Source of the DNA: Candidatus Latescibacteria bacterium 4484_7
Lineage (GTDB): Bacteria; Krumholzibacteriota; Krumholzibacteriia; Krumholzibacteriales; Krumholzibacteriaceae
Reading direction: 5' to 3'
DNA: 14,755 nt
Assembly: GCA_002085285.1 (NCBI GenBank)
Contig: NATK01000013.1
Span: 1-14,755 of the forward strand
The notes under the pieces are model-generated. The model made no database searches. It saw nothing but the letters and a program-made list of their open reading frames with translations, and was not told where the DNA came from. Of the stretch, positions 13,764 through 14,755 are shown in pieces; within the stretch, counting starts at the first letter, position 1; every line of letters starts with the position of its first letter. Position numbers and translations under genes: made by a program.

Positions 13764-14555
13764 ATGAAAAAAGCCATCGGTTGGGCGGGTCAGATTTGGC
13801 CTGTCAATGGAACCACCGTCTCCGAAGGTTCCGACGTTGATGTTTACCTTCAGATCTGGAAAGAGGGTGTAACCGATCAGACTGGGCAGGGCCCGGGCAT
13901 ATCGGCTACACTTCACTATGGACCTAACGGAGGTCCTTACACATCTGTTGAAATGGTTTATAATACCGACAAGGGTAGCAATGACGAGTACATGGGAACC
14001 ATTCCTGCAAGTGCATTGGATGGTCAGTCTGAGATATTGTTTTATTGCAATGCTTACGATTCGACGGATTACAACACGTACTTAGGGGCTCAGGATCAGA
14101 ACAACAACGATCCTCCGTTTCAGATCAACATCACCCAGACACTTAATCAGGACGTGCTCGTACATTTCTTCCTTTGTTTCCCGCCGGAAGGTGATCCAAA
14201 CTACGATCCCGATCCGGGTATGGTATGCATCACCGGTGACCATGATGAGTTGACCGGTTGGGGCACCGGTATAGAGATGGAACATCCATGTCCCGAGTAC
14301 AGCCCTGGTTTCTATCAAGTCTCAATACTCTTCCACGCAGGAGACAATCCTTATGTCCAGTACAAATACAGAGATCATGATTGTGTGGATTGGGAGCCAG
14401 GTTCCAACCATACGCTTTACATCGCCGATTGGGCTCCGGAATGGTATGTTCAATGGATAGACCATTGGGGTTACTATGCCGGTGACGATTGTCCTCCCTG
14501 TGGTATAGCTACGGAACAGTCCACCTGGGGAGAGATAAAGAGTATCTACAGGTAA
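13764..14555 (+). CDS. Two-domain protein with CBM20-like (starch-binding-type) domain, no signal peptide
   Basis: The 263-residue protein starts at ATG 13764, six bases after AAGGGGGG; a TAA lies in frame just upstream, so no longer start exists. Residues about 6-125 look like a beta-sandwich of unknown family (GWAGQIWPVNG; GPGISATLHYGPNGGPYT; SEILFYCNAYD). Residues about 130-232 resemble CBM20: V-C-I-T-G-D-H-D-E-L-T-G-W-G (154-167) matches the VxGxxxELGxW pattern, and VQYKYRDHDCVDWEPGSNH (198-216) matches the E/QYKY...WExGxNR pattern of starch-binding sites. Seven cysteines suggest an extracytoplasmic location, yet there is only MKK before the domain and no hydrophobic core. The tail ends TWGEIKSIYR. 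It has its own promoter and terminator. Glycan binding is inferred; it carries no recognisable catalytic domain. Confidence 0.75.
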   Translation: MKKAIGWAGQIWPVNGTTVSEGSDVDVYLQIWKEGVTDQTGQGPGISATLHYGPNGGPYTSVEMVYNTDKGSNDEYMGTIPASALDGQSEILFYCNAYDSTDYNTYLGAQDQNNNDPPFQINITQTLNQDVLVHFFLCFPPEGDPNYDPDPGMVCITGDHDELTGWGTGIEMEHPCPEYSPGFYQVSILFHAGDNPYVQYKYRDHDCVDWEPGSNHTLYIADWAPEWYVQWIDHWGYYAGDDCPPCGIATEQSTWGEIKSIYR

Positions 14556-14579
14556 GTGGGTTGCTGCGTCTTGTATCTT

Positions 14580-14622
14580 GGGATACCTTCTCTTTCTTCG
14601 GGTGGAGAAGGTATCCCTTTTT
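14580..14622 (+). terminator. Rho-independent terminator after the CBM20-like gene
   Basis: A perfect 13-bp stem (GGGATACCTTCTC at 14580-14592 with GAGAAGGTATCCC at 14605-14617) is followed by TTTTT. The loop contains C-TTCG-G, a stable UUCG tetraloop that can extend the stem through wobble pairs. It lies 24 bases after the stop codon. Confidence 0.95.
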
Positions 14623-14647
14623 GTTATTCTGTAGTGCCGAATTAAAT

Positions 14648-14664
14648 TTGACGTGATTGACGTG
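14648..14664 (+). repeat. Tandem 8-base repeat TTGACGTG-A-TTGACGTG upstream of the last gene
   Basis: TTGACGTG occurs at 14648-14655 and again at 14657-14664, with a 9-base period, within 45 bases of the next ATG. It may be a tandem operator. The first copy could also serve as a -35 box, with the poor -10 TTCTAT 17 bases downstream. Function unknown. Confidence 0.4.
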
Positions 14665-14690
14665 TTAGTATTCTATCCGAGGTTTGAATA

Positions 14691-14755
14691 ATGAAAGACA
14701 AAGTGCTCCTATTCGCGCTGTTGCTCTTGGTTGTTGCAGCTTATCCTGCAGGGGA
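14691..14755 (+). CDS. Secreted protein, N-terminal signal peptide only (runs off window)
   Basis: ATG 14691, eight bases after GAGG, opens a frame to the window edge. The visible 21 residues read M-K-D-K, then a long hydrophobic core (VLLFALLLLVVAA) and Y-P-A-G, typical of a Sec signal peptide with likely cleavage after the alanines. Nothing of the mature protein is visible, so its function cannot be stated. It follows the terminator of the previous gene and so is a separate transcription unit. Confidence 0.7.
   Translation, partial: MKDKVLLFALLLLVVAAYPAG

Overview
The window looks like chromosomal DNA of a free-living Gram-negative bacterium. It encodes an outer-membrane secretin (PilQ), its inner-membrane assembly complex and a prepilin peptidase, so the cell is double-membraned and makes type IV pili or a related type II-like machine. 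Base composition is moderate and codon use looks even. A bacterial serpin, a signal-less CBM20-like protein with a C-terminal tail ending in WGEIKSIYR, and the pil gene order point to an uncultured lineage, perhaps in or near the FCB superphylum or the deltaproteobacterial-type phyla. That placement is inference only; no rRNA gene is present to settle it.

Layout. (1) 1-2068, plus strand: the 3' part of an ABC-2 type permease, a membrane-anchored TPR-like protein and the prepilin peptidase PilD, joined by short overlaps as one operon. (2) 2069-2330: an intergenic region with an exact sigma-54 promoter core (TGGCAC-N5-TTGC), then pilM-pilN-pilO-pilP-pilQ in the canonical order, closed by a strong intrinsic terminator at 7062-7096. 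(3) 7223-11999, plus strand: a housekeeping run of rsmD, coaD, a class I aminotransferase, an FAD-linked glycolate/D-lactate dehydrogenase-type oxidase and obg. (4) 12023-13288, minus strand: a secreted serpin with an inhibitory-type hinge, convergent with obg. (5) 13289-13763: a 475-base divergent intergenic region with a palindromic REP/MITE-like element flanked by 16-base direct repeats, followed by a near-consensus sigma-70 promoter. (6) 13764-14555: a two-domain protein with a CBM20-like C-terminal domain, closed by a 13-bp-stem terminator. (7) 14691 to the end: the signal peptide of another secreted protein, cut by the window edge.

How the genes work together. PilD cleaves and methylates prepilins. 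PilM (cytoplasmic), PilN and PilO (inner membrane) and PilP (periplasm) form the alignment complex that links the pilus motor to the PilQ secretin pore. The sigma-54 promoter suggests this operon is switched by an enhancer-binding activator such as a PilR-type regulator, separately from the upstream pilD operon. RsmD, CoaD and Obg are housekeeping proteins (16S rRNA methylation, coenzyme A synthesis, ribosome-linked GTPase). The right-hand end is accessory, devoted largely to secreted or surface-type proteins.

No CRISPR array, tRNA, rRNA, integrase or transposase gene was seen. The less ordinary points are the sigma-54 promoter, the repeat element at 13520-13616, the CBM20-like protein lacking a signal peptide, and a duplicated short motif in the PilQ linker. 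I do not see a convincing wholly new multi-gene system here.
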